A DNA stretch of 64,000 bases from Allodiplogaster sudhausi. Its lineage: Eukaryota > Nematoda > Chromadorea > Rhabditida > Diplogasteridae. The notes below the pieces were generated by a model that made no database searches, was not told the origin of the DNA, and saw only the letters and a program-made list of their open reading frames with translations. Shown piece by piece: positions 45,015 through 56,300 of this stretch. Numbering within the stretch: position 1 is the stretch's first letter; every line of letters begins with the position of its first letter. The DNA is taken from NCBI GenBank assembly GCA_945643635.1, contig CALZFC010000087.1, positions 1,505,001 to 1,569,000 on the forward strand, given 5' to 3'. The position numbers were made by a program, and so were the translations under genes.

Positions 45015-48000
45015 ACTCTACCACTCTGTAACTCCCCTCTCTTAATGATCTGCTTGTAGATGATGCGCTACCCTCGTCTGCGAGATGAGTTGGAGCGTAT
45101 TGTAGTGACAAACATGCGCGAGAAGGAGGCTGCAGCAAAGTTCCAGATCGGGCTGATCGTAGACTACGAACTCGCTTACATGAACACGAACCACGAGGAC
45201 TTCATTGGATTCTCCAAGTTTGTACATTTTTAATTGGCTGCTTTTCGCTTGTTGCTTTTGGATAGTTGTTTAGTTCTTCATGATTCATCTTTTTCAGTGC
45301 TGAAGCAAAGGCTTCTTCTAACCAGTCGAAGAAGAACCTTGGCAATCAGGTCGGTTTAATGTCGTTTATTTCCTTCATCTATCCTACAACCATTACATAG
45401 CTACTATTCTGTCTATCTTTTACAACACCTGAACGTTCTGAGTATTTAGGTTATTAGGAAAGGATGGCTCTCGGTGAACAACATCAGCTTCGTGCGGGGC
45501 AGCAAGGACTGCTGGTTCGTGTTGACTTCCGATAGTCTCAGCTGGTACAAGGATGATGAGGTGGGCCTGGGCTCTTCTTCTTTCTCTCTGCTCTCTTTCT
45601 TTGTCTCTGCTCTATTTCTTTCTCTCTGCTCTCTTCTCTCTTCTTGTTTCCAGGAGAAAGAGAAGAAGTACATGCTTCCCTTGGATGGAATCAAACTACG
45701 CGATCTGGAGAGTGGTTTCATGTCTCGTCAGCACAAATTCGCCCTCTTCTATCCCGACGGAAAGTAAGCAATCATTTCTCTTCTTACTCCCCATCCCTCC
45801 TCTCTTTTCCCATCCAGCCAACATCTTCTTCATATCTCTTTTGATCTCTCATTCCCTGCATTTATGTTCCTGCTGAGAAAAGCGATCTAGAAAGTATGAA
45901 AGGTGAAAATGTTTGCTGCATTTCAGTGCGTAAGTCCTTTGACAGGAAGGTGGAGGATCTGAAGTTTGACTTCTTCTTTTTCTGTTTCCCTTTCCGCTTG
46001 CCACTTTTCTTGACTTCTACCATTTCCCCTCTCTTCTCTTCTTAACTTCGATTTGCAACTTTTATTTAAAATATAATATCTATGCATATGCGGAAACAAG
46101 TATGAGTGTTCAATTACCCAGACTTTTCTTTCTTCTATTCTAACAAGAGATTATTTCAGGAAGTAAGTTGATCTGGTTCTCTTCTCTTCTCCAACTAATC
46201 TCTCATTCTCTCTTCCCAGCCTAGCTCAGATTCATTCTGAGAAGGCCAAATGTATGTTTTGCTTGCGGAAGAATAAGCTCTCCTTCCGATTCTGTCGTGC
46301 AGTGTTTTGGTTGTGTGCCTGCATCGGCTGGAGAAAGAAAGAAAGAAAGTGAGAGAGAGAGAAAGAGAGCGATAGAGAGAGAGAAGGAGAGCGATAGAGA
46401 GAGATAGAAAGTGAGAGAGAGAGAGAGAAAAGGGGGGGGGGTTAGTCAACGCACGCCTCGTAGCCTCCGTTGTTCCATTGTGCCAGATAAGAAACAACCA
46501 TCGTGAGAAGCAGCCTTTCCCCCCAGATTGATCACAATTCTTCGGTCCAACTGCTTCATCTCTTCTCCCTCTGTCGCCACTCTCTCTCCAGTGTTTTCTG
46601 TCTTCTCTTTTACCTTCTTCTGCCTTCCCTTCTCTTTCTTGTTAACTGTGTCCCTCTTCTTTCTCTTTGTGCTTCTCTATACCCTTCTCTCACTTCTCTT
46701 TTTCCCATAATGGCATAACTCCCTCCATCTCTCATTCTAGAAACATCTACAAGGACTACAAGCAACTGGAGCTTGGGGCTAACAACTTGGATGAGGTGGA
46801 TGCGTGGAAAGCTTCTTTCCTTCGTGCTGGAGTCTATCCCGAGAAGGTCAAGGCGCCCGAGGATGAGGTGCGTTCCCCCCCCCCCCAATTTATCCTTCAA
46901 AGAGAAGGTATTTTCACTCTGTGATAACTTCTTTATTTCAGGAGGTCAGTATTCTCAGAACCGTTGGTTTAAGAAATAATACTGGTAATGTGGTTGTTGG
47001 AAAAATGTGGTAGTTGTGTTGTGAATGAATGAAACTAATGTTTGAAAGAAGAATGAGTTGTATTTAGACATCCGATCCCCTGGAGGACACATCCTCGATG
47101 GATCCTCAGCTGGAGAGACAAGTCGAGACCATTCGGAATCTCGTGGACTCGTACATGCGAATCATCACCAAGACGATCAAAGACCTTGTCCCCAAAGCAG
47201 TCATGCATCTCATCGTCAATCAGGTATTTATATCGTCCACCTTATATATTCTGCTCACTCCATTTGGAGCAATAGATCAGATTTGTAAGAGTTGCTATTA
47301 TTGATGTGAGAAGGAGGGAGGTGCTTTCCTGTTAAGGTGTCTGCCTTCGTCCGTGAGGAGTTGTTGGCTCATCTTTACCAGGCCGGAGATACGGTATGAA
47401 GGGATACAATATCCTTTTTTCCTGCCAACTTTCTTCCAGCCAGTGATTCCTAGCTCTATGAAACAGTCTGAAATGTGTTGTACGTTGCCAGGATGCAATG
47501 ATGGAAGAGTCGGCGGCGGAGGCACAGAAGAGGGAAGAGATGCTAAGGATGTACCACGCCTGCAAGGAAGCACTCAGAATCATATCTGAGGTAGGGACAC
47601 TCTCTCCCAATCAGGTTGACAACTCTCATTTGGTATCTCCAGCAAACCAAGACTCTCCCCAGGTCAATCTGAACACGATCGGAGAGATGCCCCCTCCGCC
47701 CCCTCCAATGGACTACAGGAATGGCCCTCCAGCTGGAGGGATGCCCGGGGTGCCACGACAGGCTCCGCCCCCTCCAGGGAGTCGTCCACCCCCTGGCGGC
47801 ATGCCCATGCGTCCTCCGGGTGGACCGGGAGGCCCGCCCCCTCCGGGCATGCGTCCCGGTGGTCCTCCGATGCCCCCGGGCAGTGGTGGCTTCCCACCGC
47901 CTCTCGTCCCGACGTCAGTTCACTTCGTTTCCCTTTCGTTCTCTCATCATTCTGTTCCCTCCTCACTCTTTCTTCCCTTCTCTCTGTCTTTTCTCTTCTC

Positions 48001-48199
48001 TTAAGCACATTATAATTTACTGCTGCGAATTGGTCCCATAATGAGTTGGAATGCACGTCTTGGACCCATCGATGATAACCATGAAATGGAGAGTGAGTGC
48101 GTTGTCAGAAGGCCCGGCCCTGGAGGCCCCCCTCCTGGGATGATGGCACCCCCTCCGGCCGGAGCTGGCAGTGGAGGAAGCTCGCCAGGGGCACGCTGA
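41844..48199 (+). CDS. Dynamin (membrane-fission GTPase), 21 exons, complete
   Basis: Large GTPase that pinches endocytic vesicles. Exons: 41844-41900, 42005-42114, 43047-43120, 43239-43388, 43451-43638, 43751-43860, 44013-44126, 44188-44382, 44440-44556, 44609-44698, 44746-44884, 45060-45217, 45298-45349, 45450-45560, 45654-45763, 46741-46867, 47068-47223, 47337-47393, 47492-47590, 47663-47913, 48109-48199; 851 residues, normal for classical dynamins. Domains in order: GTPase (P-loop [17 protein letters not shown], switch [13 protein letters not shown]), middle/stalk ([14 protein letters not shown]), PH domain ([20 protein letters not shown]), GED ([18 protein letters not shown]) and a proline/glycine-rich tail with PPPPPP and GGPPPPGM motifs for SH3 partners. 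Intron 10 is GC-AG; introns 4 and 8 end in GAG. The 72 nt intron at 47591-47662 is open and a multiple of three, so its retention would add 24 residues. Very close to worm DYN-1. Confidence 0.96.
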
Positions 48200-49891
48200 G
48201 GGGGAGAGGGAGTAGAGAAGAGAAGACTCGGCCAAGGGTAACTTGCTCATTCTCGTTGTGTGGACGTGCTTCGTGGTTGTCTCTCTGTTCTTGTGCTAGC
48301 CAACCACATCCCTGGCATCCTTCTGCTCTAAAAAATCACCTGGTTTTTTTTCTTTTAATTTAGTTTTGGAACCGGTTTTATGGCACTTTTTAGTCGTAAA
48401 TGTCTTGGGAAGACCTCTTTTCCTGATTTTTCAACGTCTGTCTTTCTCGGGCACAACGAAACTCTTCGTGGAATGCCTTCTTCGGTTGCTTTGCGGTCTC
48501 TTAGATTGTGTAGTGATTTGCATGCGAAAGTGAACCAGACCAGCCAAGAGATTCACTTTCTAATTTCAGAAGAGCACCAACTCCGAACGGCCACGCAGCA
48601 CCACGAATCCCCGAGAGACCGCAGATTCCAGCTCGACCATTCTGATAGTTATTTTGAATCTTTTTGTTTTCTTAGTTTAGATGTCTTTTTCACTTTCTTA
48701 GCTCTCTCTTCTTCTTAAGCTCTGCTACATCCTAATTATAGCCACACTTCTTCAATGCTTCAGAAGGCAATTTATCCTCATTTTTTTCTACTCGTCTTAT
48801 TTATTCTTCCCGCGTTTTTTCTCAATAGCCATACATATATATAATGAAAGGGCTCCATTTTGCCTTCGGTCTGCGTCTTCCCTTTTTTCCTCTCTCCTCC
48901 AAAGTGTTGTGCTTTACCATTTCTTCTTCTCTCTCTACTCGGTAACCTCTCTAAGCTGTATCCATTCGCTTATTCCTCAGAACATGTACCTTTGTTTTAT
49001 AAATTCTGGTTCGTACATAATAGCAATAAGATTTATGCTATTTCTCAATTTCATAACTTCCAATATTGTGGCATCCTCGAGTAGACTTTGAGATATATAT
49101 ATATATAGACTGTGCATTCAAGGGCATTTAGGCAGAGGGTCCCCTGTAGAGTGGTCTTGATTCCCTTCCCTCCCCTTCTCTTGATTCCCTCCCCTCCCTT
49201 TCTCTTGATTCCCTTCCCTACCCTCCCCTCTCCACGCTCTCAGCCTGCCCCAGCGATCCTGTCGCTTTTTATTGCCTGGACGGTTCGAATCCCTTCTTTT
49301 CCTCTGATTTCTCAAAATTTTCAATGAATATGGGATTCAAACACTCCAGTTGGCACATTTTCATCCTCGGAAGGAAATCTTCCTTTGAAAAAAATTCCGA
49401 TCTGTGAATTAGAAATATAGAGCAATTAATCTAAAGCAGTATGATTTTAGCCAGATATCCAGATATATATTTGATATGATCGGCTTGCGTTACGCGTCTT
49501 CCTATTTTGGAGAGATCTTCGTTTTAGATTTTCAACTTTTGATCAGCAATTCCACTCCTTCCTTTACATTTTAATGAATTGGCTAGCTCCGTCGATAAAT
49601 TTATTTATTATAAACGTGAGTGGTTAGTGAGCTTTGAAAAGAAGAAAGAATACCCGAAATGCAGGGACTGCGAGAAGACAGCACTCAGCTATTATTTCCC
49701 GTTCGTAATCGAAGGGTCAACCCCTTCCAAAATGCCGTGCGAAGACGGAGGTTTCTAGAATTCCGGTTCTTACAAGGTGTTCAATGTGAGGTCATATTGA
49801 TTGGCTTATGTTGGATACTGTACTTGATGGGTGCATTGAGTTTGTAAAGAGAGGGAGAGGATGCGAAAGAGAAAGAGAGTGAAGGAAAGGC
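48200..49891. other. Intergenic between convergent dynamin and ML-domain genes
   Basis: Presumed 3' UTRs. Contains a CCCTTCCCTCCCC-type pyrimidine repeat at 49145-49240 and a short TA run near 49090-49105. No gene supported. Confidence 0.5.
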
Positions 49892-51139
49892 TCAGGGCAG
49901 CGCGAGCTTAACATCGATTCCGAGAAGGAAGCACGCAACCGTCGACTGGGCCATTCGCCGTTGAAGGATGGCGCGGCCAAAGGCAGAGAGGTACGATTCA
50001 CGAGTTCCCCGCTGCTCCATATCCATCAGGTACACAGTGATGAACATTGAGATCTCAATCGGAACGAGAGAGCGATAGAGAAAGAGAGAATAATGGCAAA
50101 AAAACATGGAGGAGGACGCGATATTGTGAGAAAGCGAGAGAAAACTGAAGGAAAGAGGCTAAGGCGAAGGAATGCAGAGAGAAAGAAAGGAAGAATGATT
50201 ACCGGTCTCTTCTCTAGAATGTTGTTCTGAATCTCGGGAGGGATGTATTCCCTTGCGTCGTCAATCTCCGGGGTACACATCTCAGTCTCGATGTCGTACA
50301 GACCGGGGGCCATTTCATCGCACTTAATTTTTTTTTGGATTCCTGAATGCTACATTTGCCTGATACCTAATTCTCTCTCTCTCCTCTCTCTCTCTCTCTC
50401 TTTTCCACTTTCTCTTTCTTCTCTGTCTTTCCCTCCTTCTTTCTTTCTTTTCTCTATCTCTGTCTTTCTCCTCCTTCTTTCTGTCTATTCTCTCTTTCTC
50501 TCTCGCCCTTCGTCTCTATTTCTTTCCAACTATTTCTCTCTCTTCATCTCTCTTTTCTCTTATGTATCTTTCTCCTAACCTTGCAGTCATCATCAATCAT
50601 CTTGTGATCGAAAGATGAACGGCGGACAGACGAGATGTGAGCTGTCTGGGCCTTCAGCTGCTTGCAGAAGTCGCAGAAGACGCTGAAGCGTTGAAAATTC
50701 CTTTGTTCTCTCGTTCTCTCTCTCTCTCTCTTTCTCTTTGTTCTCTCATTTTCTCTCTCTCTCTCTCTGTCGCTCTCTCTCGCTGCTCAACTTGCCATGA
50801 GTTCTCGACTCGTGAGCATGGACACTGGTTGACCTTCTCGTCAATCTTCTTAGTGCATGGTAGAGTTGGATTGGAAGGATCTGGGCTTCCGCCGATTCTC
50901 ATCTCGATCTCCGCCATGAGATTCTTGACCGGACGAGTAATTTCCACACCTTCAATTGGCTCTTCTCTTTTCAAGATAATACTTACACACTCCGAAACCT
51001 AGACTGGTAAGATAGAAAAAGAGCTACCTTCAGCCTTAATCTTGATGCATCCCGGAATGACTGGATTCTTAGGAACGAGCTGGATTTTGTCTGGATTGAA
51101 TCGAATGGCCGGCCGATACTTAGAGACATCGATTCCTCG
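49892..51139 (-). CDS. ML-domain / GM2-activator-like secreted lipid-binding protein, 5' end incomplete
   Basis: Exons (minus): about 51028-51139 (upper end uncertain), 50826-50964, 50580-50682, 50203-50322, 49892-50053. The joined reading follows the GM2 activator/ML pattern: FNPDKIQLVPKNPVIPGCIK (the pre-strand PxPI..PG motif), a beta strand NLMAEIEMRIGG, LPCTKKIDEKVN followed by VFCDFCKQL (paired cysteines), DDDCKCDEMAPGLYDI (matching the CxCP..GxYx element), IPPEI, then ITVYLMD and a final GIDVKLAL strand. The family binds single lipids in lysosomes or outside cells. The signal peptide and first cysteine should lie upstream of 51139; I could not find that exon. The last exon has about 25 extra residues before the final strand, so a short intron may be missed there. 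Two acceptors end in GAG. Confidence 0.62.
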
Positions 51140-52563
51140 GCGAGAGAGATAAACTGCAAACTGGAAACCTCTTCTCCTTCCAATCAACTCACCGAATCCC
51201 TTTCTCTCTCTTAATCTTATGTTTTCGCGGTGTTCCAAACCTTTTCAAATGTATTTTAAGCCGCCTAAGCCCACCATGACTTTACTGCCTTTCATCATGA
51301 ATGCGGATCCTATTACAATCAAAGTGTATCAAGATTTTGGATGAAAGGAGTAAGTACGAAGTATTTTTGATGTGCAGTAATTCTCTTGAAAGTTAGAAGG
51401 TGGGTTGCTGCGAACAAAATGACATTCTTGTCAGTTGTTTCGCCGTTGACTGTGAACTGTTATCTTGAATTAGATATGTGCACGTTTTTCCGACATCGTT
51501 TCCAATTTTTTATTATTATAAGGCTACAACTTTCCCACCTTAAAGAGAATGTAATTATTAAGTATATGTATGCACATAAATCGACAGAATTGTTTTGCAA
51601 CCCAAGGTTCATGATGTCAGAATACAAAATTAATTGAAGACGATTGTGCAGGGACTGGAATTGAAATGAAATTGAAAGTTGAAGGTGAAAGCATATTGAG
51701 AGAAGGTGAGCCTCACTAAGAACTGGATAGCAGCGCAGATATCTTAGGAGAATGGAAGACACATGACGAGATAAGAGAGATGGAAAGAAACGGAGAGCTG
51801 GAAAGAAAGGGAGAGAGAGAGAGAGAGAGAGAGAGACGGAGTGTGAGAAAGAGACCTGAATGGTGAGTAAAGAGAAAAGCCCTGGATTAAGCTCTTGTCG
51901 AATCGAGTCGTATTCGCAAAAATAGAGCAGGCTTGAACAGAAGTTCTTTTCTTAGTAACTGGAATCCCATGAACTCACAGGATCTCACCAGTCACTCATG
52001 AACGTCAACTATTCTATGATTGTAATAAGGCTTTGAGTGATGATGGAACTCTAGCGTGACCTCGAATATAGAATGGTTGTTCCCAGATAAATGATAAATG
52101 AAGAGTCGCCGCATATCAAAGTGCTTATGCCGCATAGGTAGACAGGAGAGAGAGAGAGGGAGAGAGAGAGAGAGAGCAAGAGAGAGAGAGAGAGCAAGAG
52201 AGAGAGAGAGAGAGCAAAAGAGAGAGAGAGAGAGCAAGAGAGAGAGAGAGAGAGAGAGAGAGCAAGAGAGAGAGAGAGAGAGTCGACGAGATCGATTAAA
52301 CGATTTAGGAAAATATTGACAATTCGAATTGTTAGATCCCGCATCAATTGATTAATCACATTGGAAAAGAATAGCAAAAAGTCGTTGCGAAGAGTGAAAA
52401 AAAATAACTGCGATTAAACAGTAAATCTTAAAGTAAAGGCTGACTCGGACTGCAGGCGCCAGACACTCGAATGTCCACTTGTGCCTTGTCTTCTGCAGAG
52501 ATGAACCATGGCACTGACGACAGCAACACCACCAGCAACCTCCAGTACTCTTGCATGACTGCA

Positions 52564-52607
<44 letters not shown>

Positions 52608-52674
52608 GTACGTAGACGGAAGGAGAGGGAGAGAGGGAGAGGGAGAGGGAGAGAGGGAGAATGAGGTAGACAGT

Positions 52675-52718
<44 letters not shown>

Positions 52719-53340
52719 ACGGGATGAAGGGAAGGAAAAGACAACACAGCCACGCCTCACCACTCTTCCTCTCCAGCTGCTGGTCACTTATTCCTTTCCC
52801 GCAATTGCCCGCCCCGCTGTAGTCTGACTTTCCAGCACGAGTCAGACACTAAACCTTCCAGTCCTCCACTCCTCCCTCCCTCCACCCACCGTTCTTCATC
52901 CCATTTAATGGCTTCTGTCAACTAGTAGCATCCTCTCATGAAGTTCGTTCCTGTTTCTCTGATATTCGTCTTGTCCTGTGTTCACAGTAATAAATTCGTT
53001 CACCCATGGATGAAACGGAAAATACTGTATTTTTGTACATGATCAACTTACAAGACCAACTTGATAAAGTATCTCAAATAAATTAAAGAAATTAGCGGTA
53101 TAAAAAAATACCAGAGACACCCAACAAACTTACTTACAATGGTATAGACGAAAGGTAATATACTAGTAGTTAGTAGTTCGATTAATGGGCCACACTGCTC
53201 CAGCACCATGCAGACGCTAAAGGTAAAATGAGTGCGAAATAACAAACAGAGAACAAAGAACAGTAAAACCATAACAAGGGTGGATAATCTTGTTTCTGAA
53301 AGATGAAAGTGAGATGAATAGTTGCATCTAGCCATGACAA
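51140..53340. other. GA-rich intergenic region with possible small coding pieces
   Basis: Contains GA tracts at 51813-51840, 52145-52283 and 52570-52715. Near 52890-53335 there are protein-like open stretches: minus strand VCMVLEQCGPLIELLTTSIL with a GTAAGT donor near 53142, and minus strand FPFHPWVNEFITVNTG ending with TAA at about 52904. The plus strand at 52938-53042 encodes a 34-residue frame with a signal-peptide-like start (MKFVPVSLIFVLSCVHS). These overlap and cannot all be real. The first two could form one small minus-strand gene right after the zinc-finger gene. Confidence 0.35.
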
Positions 53341-56300
53341 CTACAAAGGAGGCTCTTCCTCATGGACTGAATACTCCGGGTGGTGGATGTCTTCTTCATG
53401 AACAACTTCTTCCTCTTCGAAGACGATCTCAGTTCCATCTTCCAGATACTCTGCCACCTCCGTCTCATCTCCCTCCACTTCAGCCTCAACGAAGCCAAAC
53501 ATAGTCTTTGCTATCCTTTAACACCCAATTTACCTGGTCTTGTTGAGCATGCCCCAGTGCAGAGTCAATCACGATTTCCTCCTGCATCTCCTCCGCCTCC
53601 CTCGCTACTCCCTCCTCCATTCCTCTGTCTGATTCTCTGCCGTCTCTCTCCTCCTCTTCCATTCGTCCATCTGCTTCTCTGTTCTCTCTTTCCTCATCTC
53701 CCATTCCTCTGTCTAATTCTCTGCCGTCTCTCTCCGAGTGAGTGGCCCCCTCAGTCTTCGGAACATACGTAGCTCCCTGTAAAGACAATCAATAAGTGAC
53801 AGGGGAATGGAAATAGCTGTGAAGATTGAGAAGATGAAAGGAGGAACTCACAGCTTCTTGTTCAACCACGTAGATGCTGGATCCGCCGAGATTAGATTGG
53901 ATGTTCTCTGCGATGTGCTCATCGATAGCTTCTCCCTCCGGCATGAGAAGATAGATCGGCTCTCCATCTGCTCCGATTATCGTTTGCATCTCAAGAAGAA
54001 ATCACTGGTACATATTTGCATTTGGCAGAGAACATAAAAACGCTAGTATCACAATCTGCTAGAAAAACAGGGAAATAAAAGCAGTCACGATTTGTGCTTT
54101 ACGGAAACGAACCTTGTCAAATTCGACATTGAATTCGGCTTTCAGTTTCTCGAGAATCGCCGGATCAGAGATTATATCACCGAATTGGAAAGAACCATCC
54201 ACGGCTGAGGCGGCGGCGGTCCTGCGATGCAAAGATCTGCCAGGCACGCCCTGGCCTCCATCGTCATCGAATCGCTTCTTTAAATAGAGAACAAGAGTGA
54301 CAGAGAGAGTGAGAGAAAGAGAGTGAGTGAGAGTGAGAGAGAGTGAGAGAGAGAAAGAGAGTGAGTGAGAGTGAGAGAGAGAAAGAGAGTGAGAGAGAGA
54401 AAGAGAGTGAGTGAGAGTGAGTGAGAGAGAGCATACGAATCGATGAGTGACGGCGCTGGTCTGGGTGGGGTGTCCAGTGTACTCTGGCATCATCTCGGGA
54501 TGCTTTGTCTTGAGATGGCGGATGCCTCTGCACATGTTGTACGGCTTGTGCAGAGCGTAGGTCATGTTGCAGATCAGGCACTCGATCAACTCGGGGTGCA
54601 CGAACTCCATGCAACCATCCGAGACACGCTCCAGGCGAGTCTGCAAGGGCAGATAGAACAGGAGAGAGAGAGAAAGCGAGCGAGAGAGAGAGAGAGAGAA
54701 AAGAGGCAGAAATGGGAGAGAGAGAAAAAGGGGGGGTTGCCAACCTTGCAGAGTTCATACTGCATCTCCTCGAGTTGCTGTGGATGGTGCATCCGGAAGT
54801 GCTTGATGGCCCCGGCCGAGATGACTGCTGCCAGAATGTCCGCATGACACAACTTGCATCTCCATTGGCTGTCGTTCACGAATTCCACGAATCGACTGTC
54901 GCTTGGCGCCGCTTGTCTACAGGAAAAGGACAAGGAATAAAGAGAGATGAAGAAAGGAAAGACCTGAGATAGGGCATTATGAAGGAAAAGGACAAGGAAT
55001 AAAGAGAGATGAAGAAAGGAAAGACCTGAGATAGGGGATTATGAAGGAAAAGGACAAGGAATAAAGAGAGATGAAGAAAGGAAAGACCTGAGATAGGGCA
55101 TTATGAAGGAAAAGGACAAGGAATAAAGAGAGATGAAGAAAGGAAAGACCTGAGATAGGGCATTATGAAGGAAAAGGACAAGGAATAAAGAGAGATGAAG
55201 AAAGGAAAGACCTGAGATAGGGCATTATGAAGGAAAAGGACAAGGAATAAAGAGAGATGAAGAAAGGAAAGACCTGAGATAGGGCATTATGAAGGAAAAG
55301 GACAAGGAATAAAGAGAGATGAAGAAAGGAAAGACCTGAGATAGGGCATTATGAAGTTCCTCTTCGGTTTGTTCCTTCTGCCGAAAGACATGCGAGAGTT
55401 GGTGTAGGCGGGGTCCCTTGCATGGTCTTCATTCTCGTTGTCCTCCTCTCCCAAGTCCTCCTCTTCATGACTCGCTTCTCCAGTCTCCGCTGCTTGCATG
55501 CGTCGGATGCGCCGTTCGATGTTCTCAAAGGAATCACTGGTATGAGATTGACAGAAGGGAATGAAACAGAGAGTTAACTCCAGCTAACTCGGTCAAGGGA
55601 GGACTCGTTGTTGAAGGTTTGGTCCAGTTTGATGCATCGAAGATGATGCTCATCCGGAAGAACAACTTCGAAGTCCTCTCCAAACTTCTCTATCAAGCGT
55701 GCATTTATAACCAATTCCTGCAAAACAGTTAAAAAAAGTGAATATGATGGGATAACCGAGGCAAGGCGGAACCTGGAGACAGAGATGGCACTTCGGCACC
55801 TCGATTTCATCTGGATGAACTTCGTGGAAATGCATAGCAAGGGCATTCCTATCCATGAACATTCCACACCATATACACTGCAGATTCTCCGGAGCTTCCA
55901 CCGCCACATCCACTACCGCGAAATCCTGAACCCTTTCTATTTCTATCTATCAACCCAATTCAATATAAAAAGAGAAAGAGTGAAAGATAATAAATAATAA
56001 GTAGACCTGCATGGAAAGAGGCTTGCCCGGCCCCATGAGATTGGCCCGATTCGGCCAGGAACCAGCACAGCGATGAGTGGAGGGATGCCAGGCATTGAAG
56101 TGACGCACCAGATGGATCACCTGAGGACACCCCAATTCTTCAACTGCTCATCTCATGCAGGCAGCATACTCTAAGAAATAAAGAAAAACCATTCTCGACT
56201 GCTTTGAACAACTGAGTGTCGTAGGGGATTTGGGCTCAGAAACCAAGATGGGGAGAAGTAAAAACTGAATTTTAATGTAAACATCTGGGTGGGTTATGCC

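Noticed and set aside
49282..49292. GGTTCGAATCC, a tRNA B-box-like word
   Set aside because: No A box or cloverleaf stems in the preceding 60 bases, which are simple pyrimidine repeat.
53486..53788. Arg/Glu-rich frame treated as microsatellite
   Set aside because: Unlike other such frames this one is a real exon: it is in phase with its neighbours in the zinc-finger gene, so the microsatellite reading was dropped.
54921..55354. CRISPR-like array
   Set aside because: The 62 bp units are contiguous with no unique spacers; this is a minisatellite within a eukaryotic gene.
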